Below are positions 7,884-13,249 of a stretch of 13,249 bases of DNA, piece after piece. The stretch lies in NCBI GenBank assembly GCA_964480565.1, contig CAYZSU010000060.1, positions 1-13,249 on the forward strand, written 5' to 3'. The DNA comes from CAYZSU01 sp964480565 (GTDB taxonomy: Bacteria > UBA10199 > 2-02-FULL-44-16 > JAAZCA01). The first letter of the stretch is position 1. The number at the start of each line of letters is the position of its first letter. Both the position numbers and the translations under genes were made by a program. The notes under the pieces are model-generated. The model made no database searches. It had not been told where the DNA came from and worked only from the letters and a program-made list of their open reading frames with translations.

Positions 7884-7977
7884 GGAAGTATTCAAAAATG
7901 TTCAGATTGCCTAACCTCCATCAGAGGGTAAAAGGTTACAGGCATAACGCCGAAGATGGGCGTTTTTTGGCACTTCC
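7884..7977 (-). repeat. Palindromic interspersed element, copy 2 (between carbamoyltransferase gene and preT)
   Basis: A 94-base element with arms GGAAGTA (7884-7890) and CACTTCC (7971-7977) and the same inner stem (GCCTAACCT/AGGTTACAGGC) and GCCGAAGATGGG block as copy 1. It lacks the GGGACTGGTGA tail of copies 1 and 3. The flanks repeat: TCCCTTTAGGA occurs at 7876-7886 and 7975-7985. Because this overlaps the arms, the true duplication lies between about 5 and 11 bases. Removing one repeat and the element restores roughly 30 bases between the two genes. The element sits inside the operon and could form a transcript hairpin affecting preT expression. Confidence 0.85.
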
Positions 7978-7979
7978 CT

Positions 7980-8984
7980 TTAGGATCGGTTGGCATTCAT
8001 CGTCATTGCCATAATAGCTTTGGCAGTATGCAAGCGGTTTTCCGCTTCATCATAGATAATCGACCACTTGTCTGAATCGATTACCTCATCAGTGACTTCA
8101 TTGCCCCGATCAGCAGGCAATGCATGCATGTATTTCACATCTTTATCAGCAAGCGACATGCGATCCGCTGTACAAATCCAATCTTTATATTGATCCAAAT
8201 TGGATTTCATCTGCTGTTTCTGCGCATCACTATCCTGCCATGAATCAAAATGCGCAAAGCCTCCCCAGTTTTTGGGAATCACAATATGCGCGTTTGCAAA
8301 TCCATCATCCATATTATCGGTAAATCGAATATTGGCCCCACTTTGGGATGCATTATCATGCGCTTGTTTCACAATATTTGGCATCAGCGGAAACTCTTTT
8401 GGCGCTGCCACCGTAATATTCATACCCAATCTAGAAAATAATAGCAGCTGCGATTGTGGCACGCTAAGTGGCTTTGCATGGCTGGTTGCATATGCCCAGC
8501 TAATCGTAACATTCAAGCCCTTTACATTTTTACCAAACTGCTCCTGTATGGTCATGATATCAGCCATCACTTGCATGGGATGGTAGTAATCATCCTGCAA
8601 AGACATAATAGGCACAGTTGCATGAGCCGCCATCTCATTTAAATATTCATTGCCAATACCATAAAAACAATTTCGACATGCAATAGCATGCCCCATACGC
8701 GATAACACAATTGCTGTATCCTTTGCAGTTTCGCCATGGGATAATTGCATTTTGTCTGGCGTTAAATCATGGGAATTCCCGCCAAGCTGCGTGATACCAC
8801 AACCCATGGAATTTCGCGTGCGCGTGGACTGCTCAAAGAACATCATGAATATGGTTTGATTGGTAAGCCAATTAGTGATTTCACCGCGTTTCTTTTTTTC
8901 CTTGAGCTCTGCAGATAATGCCAATGCCTCATGAATGCGATCGAGCGACCAATCCTGTGTACTGATAAAATGATTTTCTCTCAT
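7980..8984 (-). CDS. ygeW: Knotted carbamoyltransferase, YgeW-like
   Basis: A 334-residue member of the aspartate/ornithine carbamoyltransferase superfamily, transferring carbamoyl groups to or from an amino substrate. Carbamoyl-phosphate site: STRTR (53-57), HGET (83-86) and HPMQ (135-138). The segment WAYATSHAKPLSVPQ (163-177) replaces the ornithine-binding SMG loop of classical enzymes and matches the knotted YgeW-type group; HALPADRGNEV (287-297) is the late active-site loop. YgeW proteins elsewhere occur beside purine/pyrimidine or diaminopropionate catabolism genes, which fits preT/preA here. It is shorter than I recall for E. coli YgeW (near 400). AGGAGG lies 4 bases upstream of the start. 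Many databases would simply call it ornithine carbamoyltransferase. The true substrate is unknown. Confidence 0.82.
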   Translation of the reverse strand: MRENHFISTQDWSLDRIHEALALSAELKEKKKRGEITNWLTNQTIFMMFFEQSTRTRNSMGCGITQLGGNSHDLTPDKMQLSHGETAKDTAIVLSRMGHAIACRNCFYGIGNEYLNEMAAHATVPIMSLQDDYYHPMQVMADIMTIQEQFGKNVKGLNVTISWAYATSHAKPLSVPQSQLLLFSRLGMNITVAAPKEFPLMPNIVKQAHDNASQSGANIRFTDNMDDGFANAHIVIPKNWGGFAHFDSWQDSDAQKQQMKSNLDQYKDWICTADRMSLADKDVKYMHALPADRGNEVTDEVIDSDKWSIIYDEAENRLHTAKAIMAMTMNANRS

Positions 8985-9004
8985 ATATCCTCCTGTGATC
9001 TATG

Positions 9005-9033
9005 CTTGTAGCGGATATATGCGGAAATCTCAA
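9005..9033 (-). promoter_or_regulatory. Candidate sigma-70 promoter of the ygeW-preT-preA operon
   Basis: On the minus strand TTGAGA (9028-9033; 5 of 6 to consensus) and TACAAG (9005-9010; 4 of 6) are separated by 17 bases. Initiation about seven bases further on would leave a leader of only about 15 bases, already containing the AGGAGG ribosome site. No operator-like dyad is obvious around it. Confidence 0.4.
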
Positions 9034-9065
9034 TTGGAATGTGGGGAATTTAGTAGTCTGACTAC

Positions 9066-9109
9066 CTGGATTGTGTCACCAGACTATGTCTGCCTCGCGA
9101 ATGACAACG
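9066..9109 (-). repeat. CEERSDE-type palindromic repeat, copy A (degraded)
   Basis: It contains CTGGATTG, then TGCCTCGCGAATGACAACG, the same layout as the copy at 9271-9311 but missing the GCTTCGTCA core. It lies between the carbamoyltransferase promoter and the recombinase remnant. Confidence 0.55.
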
Positions 9110-9138
9110 AAACTGCCCACACGAAAATAGCAAAACAT

Positions 9139-9174
9139 CGTCATTGCGAGGAGCGAAGTGACGAAGCAATCCAG
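9139..9174 (+). repeat. CEERSDE-type palindromic repeat, copy B
   Basis: CGTCATTGCGAGGAGCGAAG followed by TGACGAAGCAATCCAG is a widely dispersed bacterial intergenic repeat whose forward translation reads HCEERSDEAIQ. It is in opposite orientation to copies A and C, so B and C could pair into a long hairpin. The spurious + strand ORF at 8995-9189 is a read-through of this region and not a gene. Confidence 0.85.
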
Positions 9175-9270
9175 AAAAAGAGGCTTTAAGCGAGCCCCGT
9201 GCAACTACCCTGACACAGGGGGCCTTCGACTCCGTTTAAGCCACTAGATTGCAGTTAAAAGCCAAATCTT

Positions 9271-9311
9271 CTGGATTGCTTCGTCAGATTCCATCTGCCT
9301 CGCGGGTGACG
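9271..9311 (-). repeat. CEERSDE-type palindromic repeat, copy C
   Basis: CTGGATTGCTTCGTCA and later TGCCTCGCGGGTGACG form the inverted counterpart of copy B. The 96 bases between B and C include ACCCTGACACAGGGGG (9207-9222), which recurs exactly inside the chimeric ORF at 11301-11316. No gene is visible from 8985 to 9342. Confidence 0.8.
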
Positions 9312-9342
9312 TTGTTGTTTAACTTTCTGTCTACTTTTTCTT

Positions 9343-9858
9343 GACCAGATCAGTATTACAGGTGGTGCACATTACAAACGTTTAAAAATAAACGTACTTA
9401 GAGAAATCTACAAATTTGCAGTGTCTCAACAATATGTGGCGGAAAACATTGCCCTCCGGCTCAAACAACCCAAAATTCCAAATAACCCACCCAAACATAT
9501 TGATTCAAAAATAGTGAAAAAGATTTTCAATAATATGAGCTCTGAATCTTTGCCCAAATATAAAATTCTCTACTATACGGGCATGCGGCCTGGAGAAATG
9601 CTCAAACTAAAAAAAGGTAATATTGACATTGAAAAGAGAAGTATTCTTGTCAAATCCACAAAAACAAACAGTTACAGGACTATCCCCATACATGAAGAGT
9701 TAATACCTATATTTAATGATATATTATTTGAGAAAAAGAATGATGACTACTTATTCCCCTCAAAAGATGACCCTGAACAACATCAAACACAAATGCGGAC
9801 AGGATTGGCAAAAACATGCAAAAAAGTCGGATCTTATTCATTACGGAAAACTCCTTGA
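9343..9858 (+). pseudogene. Tyrosine recombinase/integrase remnant, truncated at both ends
   Basis: The reading frame from about 9343 encodes residues typical of the SAM-like and catalytic domains of phage-type integrases: HYKRLKINVLREIYKFAVSQ, YVAENIA, then YYTGMRPGEMLKLK with the first catalytic Arg, KSTKTNSYRTIPIH with the beta-hairpin Lys, and SYSLRKT resembling the box II region with its Arg. The rest of the N-terminus is missing, and upstream in-frame codons give no recognisable protein. The C-terminus stops at a TGA right after SLRKTP, before the final His/Trp and the tyrosine nucleophile. A GTG at 9421 could start a 145-residue fragment but it would be inactive. The nuclease frame begins within this remnant, so the junction looks like a recombination scar. 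Confidence 0.8.
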
Positions 9859-10927
9859 TGAAATTAAGAACAGAGTTCAACAGGGACAAACACGAGCTAT
9901 CCTCTCAGCCAATGCAGAGATGCTTCAAATGTATTGGGATATTGGTCAGACGCTTAATTCCAAGCAAAAGGAAAAAGGCTGGGGCGCAGGCATTATTCCA
10001 AAATTATCACGAGATCTTAAAAACGAATTGCCAGAAATCAAGGGATTCTCTGAGCGCAATTTAAAGCGAATGATAGCCTTCTTTCGGGCCTATCCGGTAG
10101 AAATGCCACAGCCTGTGGCACAAAAGGGTAGTTTCTCAAAAGTGCCACAAGCTGTGGCACAATTAGATTCTGAATCATTTAATACTATCAAACAGATACC
10201 ATGGGGGCATCACTTCTTATTGCTGGAGAAAATAAAAGATATTGAAATACGTTTTTGGTACATGCAACAGATATTAGAGCAAGGCTGGAGTCGTAATGTA
10301 TTGATTGCCATGATAAAATCGAACACCCACAAACGTCATGGCAAGATAACGTCAAATTTTAAAGCGCATTTACCTACACCTCAATCCGATCTCGTACAGC
10401 AAGCGCTCAAAGATCCGTATATCTTCGACTTCATGACATTGGAAGAACCATTTCACGAACGTGAATTGGAAACCGGCCTTATCAAACATCTTGAAAAGTT
10501 TCTGATTGAACTCGGACAGGGATTTGCATTTGTTGGACGTCAGTATCACATTGAAGTAGGTGACAATGATTTCTACATCGATCTTCTATTTTACCATTTA
10601 AAGCTCCGTTCATATATTGTCATCGAGCTTAAAAAGGGGAAATTCAAACCGGAATATGCCGGCAAGATGAATTTCTATTGCAATGTCGTTGATGACAAGC
10701 TGAGAGATAAAAATGACAACCCAACGATAGGCTTAATTTTATGCCAAGACCGCAACCGAATTGTTGCTGAATACGCTTTACGCAACATTAATAAACCCAT
10801 TGGTATATCTGAATATGAACTCACGCAAAAACTCCCTACAAAACTAGAAAGCAGATTACCTTCGGTCGAACAACTCGAACTAGAGCTATTAGAGTTATCC
10901 GGTAAAGGAAAGCCTCGGAAGAAATAA
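9716..10927 (+). CDS. YhcG/DUF1016-type PD-(D/E)XK nuclease family protein
   Basis: A 403-codon frame. Homology to the DUF1016/YhcG family starts only near residue 38 (SDLIHYGKLLDEIKNRV) and continues through ILSANAEMLQMYWDIGQTL (62-80), GFSERNLKRMIAFFRAYP (110-127), IPWGHHFLLLEKI (161-173) and WYMQQILEQGWSRNVL (181-196). The C-terminal nuclease core has FYIDLLFYH with Asp289, IVIELKKGKF with Glu304 and Lys306, and AGKMNFY. Family members are predicted nucleases found with restriction and mobile genes. The first ~37 codons overlap the integrase remnant in another frame and look non-native, so the original start is lost; ATGs at 9716 and 9740 are candidates and neither has a strong ribosome site. 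Residues 131-149 contain a doubled PQ(P/A)VAQ motif. Confidence 0.85.
   Translation: MIYYLRKRMMTTYSPQKMTLNNIKHKCGQDWQKHAKKSDLIHYGKLLDEIKNRVQQGQTRAILSANAEMLQMYWDIGQTLNSKQKEKGWGAGIIPKLSRDLKNELPEIKGFSERNLKRMIAFFRAYPVEMPQPVAQKGSFSKVPQAVAQLDSESFNTIKQIPWGHHFLLLEKIKDIEIRFWYMQQILEQGWSRNVLIAMIKSNTHKRHGKITSNFKAHLPTPQSDLVQQALKDPYIFDFMTLEEPFHERELETGLIKHLEKFLIELGQGFAFVGRQYHIEVGDNDFYIDLLFYHLKLRSYIVIELKKGKFKPEYAGKMNFYCNVVDDKLRDKNDNPTIGLILCQDRNRIVAEYALRNINKPIGISEYELTQKLPTKLESRLPSVEQLELELLELSGKGKPRKK
10104..10160. repeat. Two tandem DNA palindromes inside the nuclease gene
   Basis: TGCCACAGCCTGTGGCA (10104-10120, perfect arms, one central base) and GTGCCACAAGCTGTGGCAC (10142-10160, perfect arms, three central bases) lie 38 bases apart in the same frame. 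They encode PQPVAQ and PQAVAQ in a linker ahead of the conserved IPWGHH. Relatives often have one PQxVAQ-type copy there, so this looks like a small in-frame expansion. Confidence 0.75.
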
Positions 10928-10991
10928 CTAATTTTGATAGTCATCTATGCACTGGGCCTAAAGCTGCTTGTACAAATATAATAAGGTTTTT

Positions 10992-11639
10992 ATGAACATA
11001 TCACATCGACATCATTATTTGCCAAAGATGTATTTATCAAGATTTTCATTCAACCCTGAAAAGAAAGTTCCTCAGGTATATGTTTACTATCCTTTTAAAA
11101 AAGAGTGGAAGATTCAAGGAATCACTAAAACGGCAGTCATCAATAACTATAATACTTTAAAAAGTGATCCAAATAGCAATAAAATAGAAAATTATCTCTC
11201 AAAAATCGAAGGTAATACAGCAGGTATTTTTAAAAGAAAAATTGATCAGAATCTCTCACTGGAGCAAGATGAAAAATGTATGCTAGCACTTTTTGTAGAC
11301 ACCCTGACACAGGGGGATGCCACCATTCAACTCACACTGGATGAAAAAACATTCACCTGCTCTGGTGAGGATAATATAACAAACCTAAAAACAGGTGGAA
11401 ATATATGTGACTCACCACTTAGCTGGAGAATGATTGATACTGTAGCAATTGAGTTTACAAGTGAAGTATCAGTTGCTAGGTCATGTTCTGGAGATTGTGA
11501 GTCAGTGGAATTTGAAGGACCTGACTTTACGGAAAGAAAAGAAATTTATCAAATCATAAAATATACGCCTCAAACATTTGTATTACAGACATATGATAAT
11601 AATTCAGACCTTGCTTTTATTGTATTTAGAAGAATATAA
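10992..11639 (+). CDS. Chimeric hypothetical protein with DUF4238-like N-terminus
   Basis: A 215-residue ORF. I chose the ATG at 10992 over 10968 because AAGG lies five bases upstream and the family motif follows at once. The first ~100 residues, with SHRHHYLPKMYLSRFS near the start and LSLEQDEKCMLALFV at their end, resemble DUF4238 proteins of unknown function. That family normally continues for another 100-200 residues. From about 11301 the character changes to a beta-rich, Cys-containing stretch (DATIQLTLDEKTFTCSGEDN, then RSCSGDCESVEFEGP and TFVLQTYDNNSDLAFIVFRR) that I do not recognise. The switch coincides with the 16-mer shared with 9207-9222. It is probably a fusion of two gene fragments. 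No signal peptide or membrane segment is seen. Confidence 0.55.
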   Translation: MNISHRHHYLPKMYLSRFSFNPEKKVPQVYVYYPFKKEWKIQGITKTAVINNYNTLKSDPNSNKIENYLSKIEGNTAGIFKRKIDQNLSLEQDEKCMLALFVDTLTQGDATIQLTLDEKTFTCSGEDNITNLKTGGNICDSPLSWRMIDTVAIEFTSEVSVARSCSGDCESVEFEGPDFTERKEIYQIIKYTPQTFVLQTYDNNSDLAFIVFRRI

Positions 11640-11651
11640 TAAAGTAGATAT

Positions 11652-11723
11652 GCGGGAGTAGCTCAGAGGTAGAGCATCGGCTTCCCAAGCCGAGGGTCGC
11701 GGGTTCGAATCCCGTCTCCCGCT
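11652..11723 (+). tRNA. tRNA-Gly (anticodon CCC)
   Basis: A full cloverleaf: acceptor arms GCGGGAG and CTCCCGC, D arm GCTC/GAGC, anticodon stem TCGGC/GCCGA with loop TTCCCAA (anticodon CCC, reading GGG), a short variable region, and T arm GCGGGTTCGAATCCCGT. The discriminator base is T and no CCA is encoded (TCAAAT follows). It begins 12 bases after the chimeric ORF, and the IS3-family element starts about 30 bases downstream. Confidence 0.95.
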
Positions 11724-11820
11724 CAAATAGAGGTAGAAATGTTTAGGAAGTATAAAGTGGTCTCGTATGTCAAACAGTAATCGAGAGAAAATAAGAAACA
11801 TATAAGTGAAGCAATGTTTA

Positions 11821-12667
11821 TTAAGCTGCCTTATCTGCTAACTCGATTTCCTTAAAATAAATCTCCGAAGGATAGTTATAATTCAAACTCTGATGCACAC
11901 GGCGATTATTATAATAATCAAAAAAACTCCCAATTCGATCCTTGCATGCAGGAACATTCGGATAGCTGTTTAAATATACCTCATCATACTTTACTGTCCG
12001 CCATAGCCGTTCTACTATGATATTGTCTAGGGCACACCCCTTACCATCCATACTAATGCGTATACCTCTATCGCGAAGTATGCCGGTAAATTCATCGCTT
12101 GTATATTGACTTCCCTGGTCCGTATTAAATATCTCTGGATTGCCATATGTTTCGAGTGCTTCATTTAGTGCTTCAATGCAAAATCTACGATCCAATGTCG
12201 TACTAATGCGCCAGGACAATACATAGCGACTATACCAATCCACAACGGCTGTTAAATACACAAATCCTCGTTTTGATCGGATATACGTGATATCCGTGCA
12301 CCACACCTGATTGGGGCGAGTTATAGCCAAGTTACGTAATAAATACGGATATTTCTTGTGTGATGAATTGGAGATCGATAATTTCTTTTTGGGGTAAATC
12401 GCTTCTATGCGCATGATACGCATTAAACGGCGGACCCTTGGCGCGGCCAGCTTTCAGATTGAAACGCTTTGATAAAGCATGGCTTATTCGCCTCGTGCCA
12501 AGGGTGGGATCTTCGGTATATAGCTCGTCTATTTTTTCCATCAATTTCAGATCCATGTCAGATAGCTCTACAGGATGATAATAATAATATCCACGAGATA
12601 TACTCAGCATATCACATTGCTGGCAGATAGATATGGGTGATTTAGCCTCTACCATTGATTTTCTCAC
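11821..12667 (-). pseudogene. IS3-family transposase orfB, frameshifted
   Basis: The downstream frame (11821-12423) encodes the rve-type DDE catalytic core: WCTDITY with Asp44, FNTDQGSQYTS with Asp102 and DNIIVERLWRTVKY with Glu138, the D-x35-E spacing of IS3 transposases (numbering of the 200-residue fragment). The upstream frame begins with GTG at 12667 (MRKSMVEAK) and carries the helical HTH_21-like region ending GTRRISHALSKRFNLKAGRA. The frames join in sense at RVRRLMRIMRIEAIYPKKKL if one base is removed near 12435-12440. Without correction no full transposase is made. The stop codon lies about 65 bases inside the proposed IS end. Confidence 0.88.
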
Positions 12668-12754
12668 AGTAGACTCACTTTCTTTACGTTTTTTTTAGAA
12701 AGTCGATCTGCATGATTTGTTCGCCAATGCATTTGTGAAGAGCATCTCGTTCAT

Positions 12755-12763
12755 CCCTAAGTG
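12755..12763. repeat. Target-site duplication, left copy (CCCTAAGTG)
   Basis: An exact 9-base direct repeat with 12910-12918. Removing one copy and the sequence between them restores continuous orfA coding (NKSLRDERDAL), which supports real insertion. Confidence 0.8.
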
Positions 12764-12909
12764 GGTTGTTGAAAAACACCCATCTTCGATGTTTCCCGCT
12801 ACATCCGCAATCCTCACGTACTCGCATGTACGCTCCGGTTACGGGTTTGCGGGAGCCTAGAATCTGGGCATTTTTGAACAACCCCACTAATTGCTATTTC
12901 TCACCAGTC
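12764..12909 (+). repeat. Palindromic interspersed element, copy 3 (MITE-like, nested in the IS)
   Basis: A 146-base element with arms GTGGGTTGTT (12761-12770) and AACAACCCCAC (12877-12887). An inner stem pairs TCCCGC with GCGGGA around CGTACTCGCATGTACG. It carries the ACACCCATCTTCGA block, the ATTTTTGAAC block and the tail TTGCTATTTCTCACCAGTCC seen also in copy 1. It inserted into orfA with the 9-base duplication at 12755 and 12910. It has no coding capacity. Confidence 0.88.
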
Positions 12910-12918
12910 CCCTAAGTG
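12910..12918. repeat. Target-site duplication, right copy (CCCTAAGTG)
   Basis: The partner of the repeat at 12755-12763, exact over nine bases, at the other edge of the nested element. Confidence 0.8.
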
Positions 12919-13195
12919 ATTTATTCTCAGCTGCTGTAGCTTTGTCACCACTAAATACAGTGGCTGCTTTTTCTAAAAACTGGAGCTTTCCACTTTCTAA
13001 TTTGAGTGATGTGCACATTGTAACGGCTGGATAGTTCTGCAATTGTCTCTACGTCCTTAATTGCTGCCAATGCTACCTTGGCCTTAAACTGATCATCATA
13101 CACGTTACGTTTTTTGGTCATTATGAACCCCTTTCTGAGAAGTCTCTACTCCTCTTTGAGCCCACTTAGCAATCCCTTATTTTTTGTTCGATTTT

Positions 13196-13249
13196 GGGGT
13201 TGTTGAAAAACACCCATCTTCGGTGTTTCCCGCTGCACCCGCAATCCTC
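13196..13249 (+). repeat. Palindromic interspersed element, copy 4, cut by the window end
   Basis: From GGTTGTTGAAAAACACCC onward it matches copy 3 with only three differences over about 52 bases, in the same orientation. It starts about 28 bases beyond the proposed right end of the IS. Its second arm is outside the window. Confidence 0.85.

Larger units (their letters stand above)
12684..13121 (-). pseudogene. IS3-family orfA, frameshifted and split by a palindromic element
   Basis: The ATG at 13121, after AAAGGGG, encodes a HTH_Tnp_1 DNA-binding domain (MTKKRNVYDDQFKAKVALAA, then DVETIAELSSRYNVHITQIRKW). An extra base near 12986-12990 breaks the frame; the correct continuation KLQFLEKAATVFSGDK is readable one frame over. 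At ...NKSLR the gene is split by the element at 12764-12909, and it resumes as RDERDALHKCIGEQIMQIDF. It ends at a run of eight A residues, where loss or slippage of one A would fuse it to orfB. Confidence 0.82.
11755..13167 (-). mobile_element. IS3-family insertion sequence, degraded
   Basis: Bounded by candidate terminal inverted repeats AAGTGGTCTC (11755-11764) and GAGCCCACTT (13158-13167), which match at 9 of 10 positions. The span is about 1413 bases. Subtracting the nested element and its duplication (155 bases) leaves about 1258, a normal IS3 length. It contains orfA and orfB on the minus strand, both broken. No flanking target duplication is evident, so the exact ends could be off by a few bases. 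Confidence 0.75.

Noticed and set aside
8995..9189. A + strand ORF of 64 codons ending in HCEERSDEAIQKKRL
   Set aside because: Its end is the translation of a well-known dispersed intergenic repeat, it has no ribosome site and it overlaps the promoter region of the carbamoyltransferase operon.
9343..11723. Integrative element using tRNA-Gly as attachment site
   Set aside because: An integrase remnant and a tRNA bracket the region, but I found no repeat of the tRNA 3' end near the integrase and the integrase is about 2 kb from the tRNA.
12684..12887. A 67-codon minus-strand ORF as a separate gene
   Set aside because: It is the 3' part of IS3 orfA read through the nested palindromic element in an artificial frame.

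Overview
The window reads as a chromosomal segment of an AT-rich Gram-negative bacterium, possibly host-associated. The clues are an uninterrupted class I glutamine synthetase, palindromic repeats of the type whose read-through peptide is CEERSDEAIQ, several intergenic palindromic elements, a multiply broken insertion sequence, gene remnants, and a tRNA-Gly with no encoded CCA. No marker here fixes the taxon. A proteobacterial lineage such as Legionellales or Rickettsiales is a guess.

Left part (1-4091), all genes on the minus strand: glnA with a strong palindromic terminator; a ParD-like antitoxin / RelE-type toxin pair whose toxin 3' end has been overwritten by a repeat element; and a DUF4143-type AAA ATPase. 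The 460 bases beyond the ATPase start hold a remnant of a second, internally deleted copy of the ATPase gene.

Middle part (4092-9033), minus strand: a four-gene operon in the order knotted (YgeW-type) carbamoyltransferase, PreT, PreA, threonine synthase-family PLP enzyme. The last two junctions overlap by 4 bases. PreT (FAD, NAD(P), Fe-S) and PreA (FMN, two 4Fe-4S) together form a bacterial dihydropyrimidine dehydrogenase. With a carbamoyltransferase and a PLP enzyme this looks like a nitrogen-scavenging or catabolic module related to the ygeW/ygeX/preTA gene sets, but with no dihydropyrimidinase, carbamate kinase or peptidase in the window. A 94-base palindromic element sits at the stop codon of the carbamoyltransferase gene, between apparent target duplications.

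Right part (9034-13249), mixed strands, is accessory DNA: three CEERSDE-type palindromic repeats; a tyrosine recombinase broken at both ends; a YhcG/DUF1016 PD-(D/E)XK nuclease whose frame starts inside the recombinase remnant; a chimeric ORF with a DUF4238-like N-terminus; tRNA-Gly(CCC); and an IS3-family element with at least two frame errors and a nested palindromic element.

The most interesting non-coding signal is that nested element and its relatives: two full copies, one shorter copy, one copy cut by the window edge and one degenerate miniature. Their outer arms differ between copies but remain self-complementary, two copies are bounded by direct repeats, and most lie directly at the 3' ends of genes.
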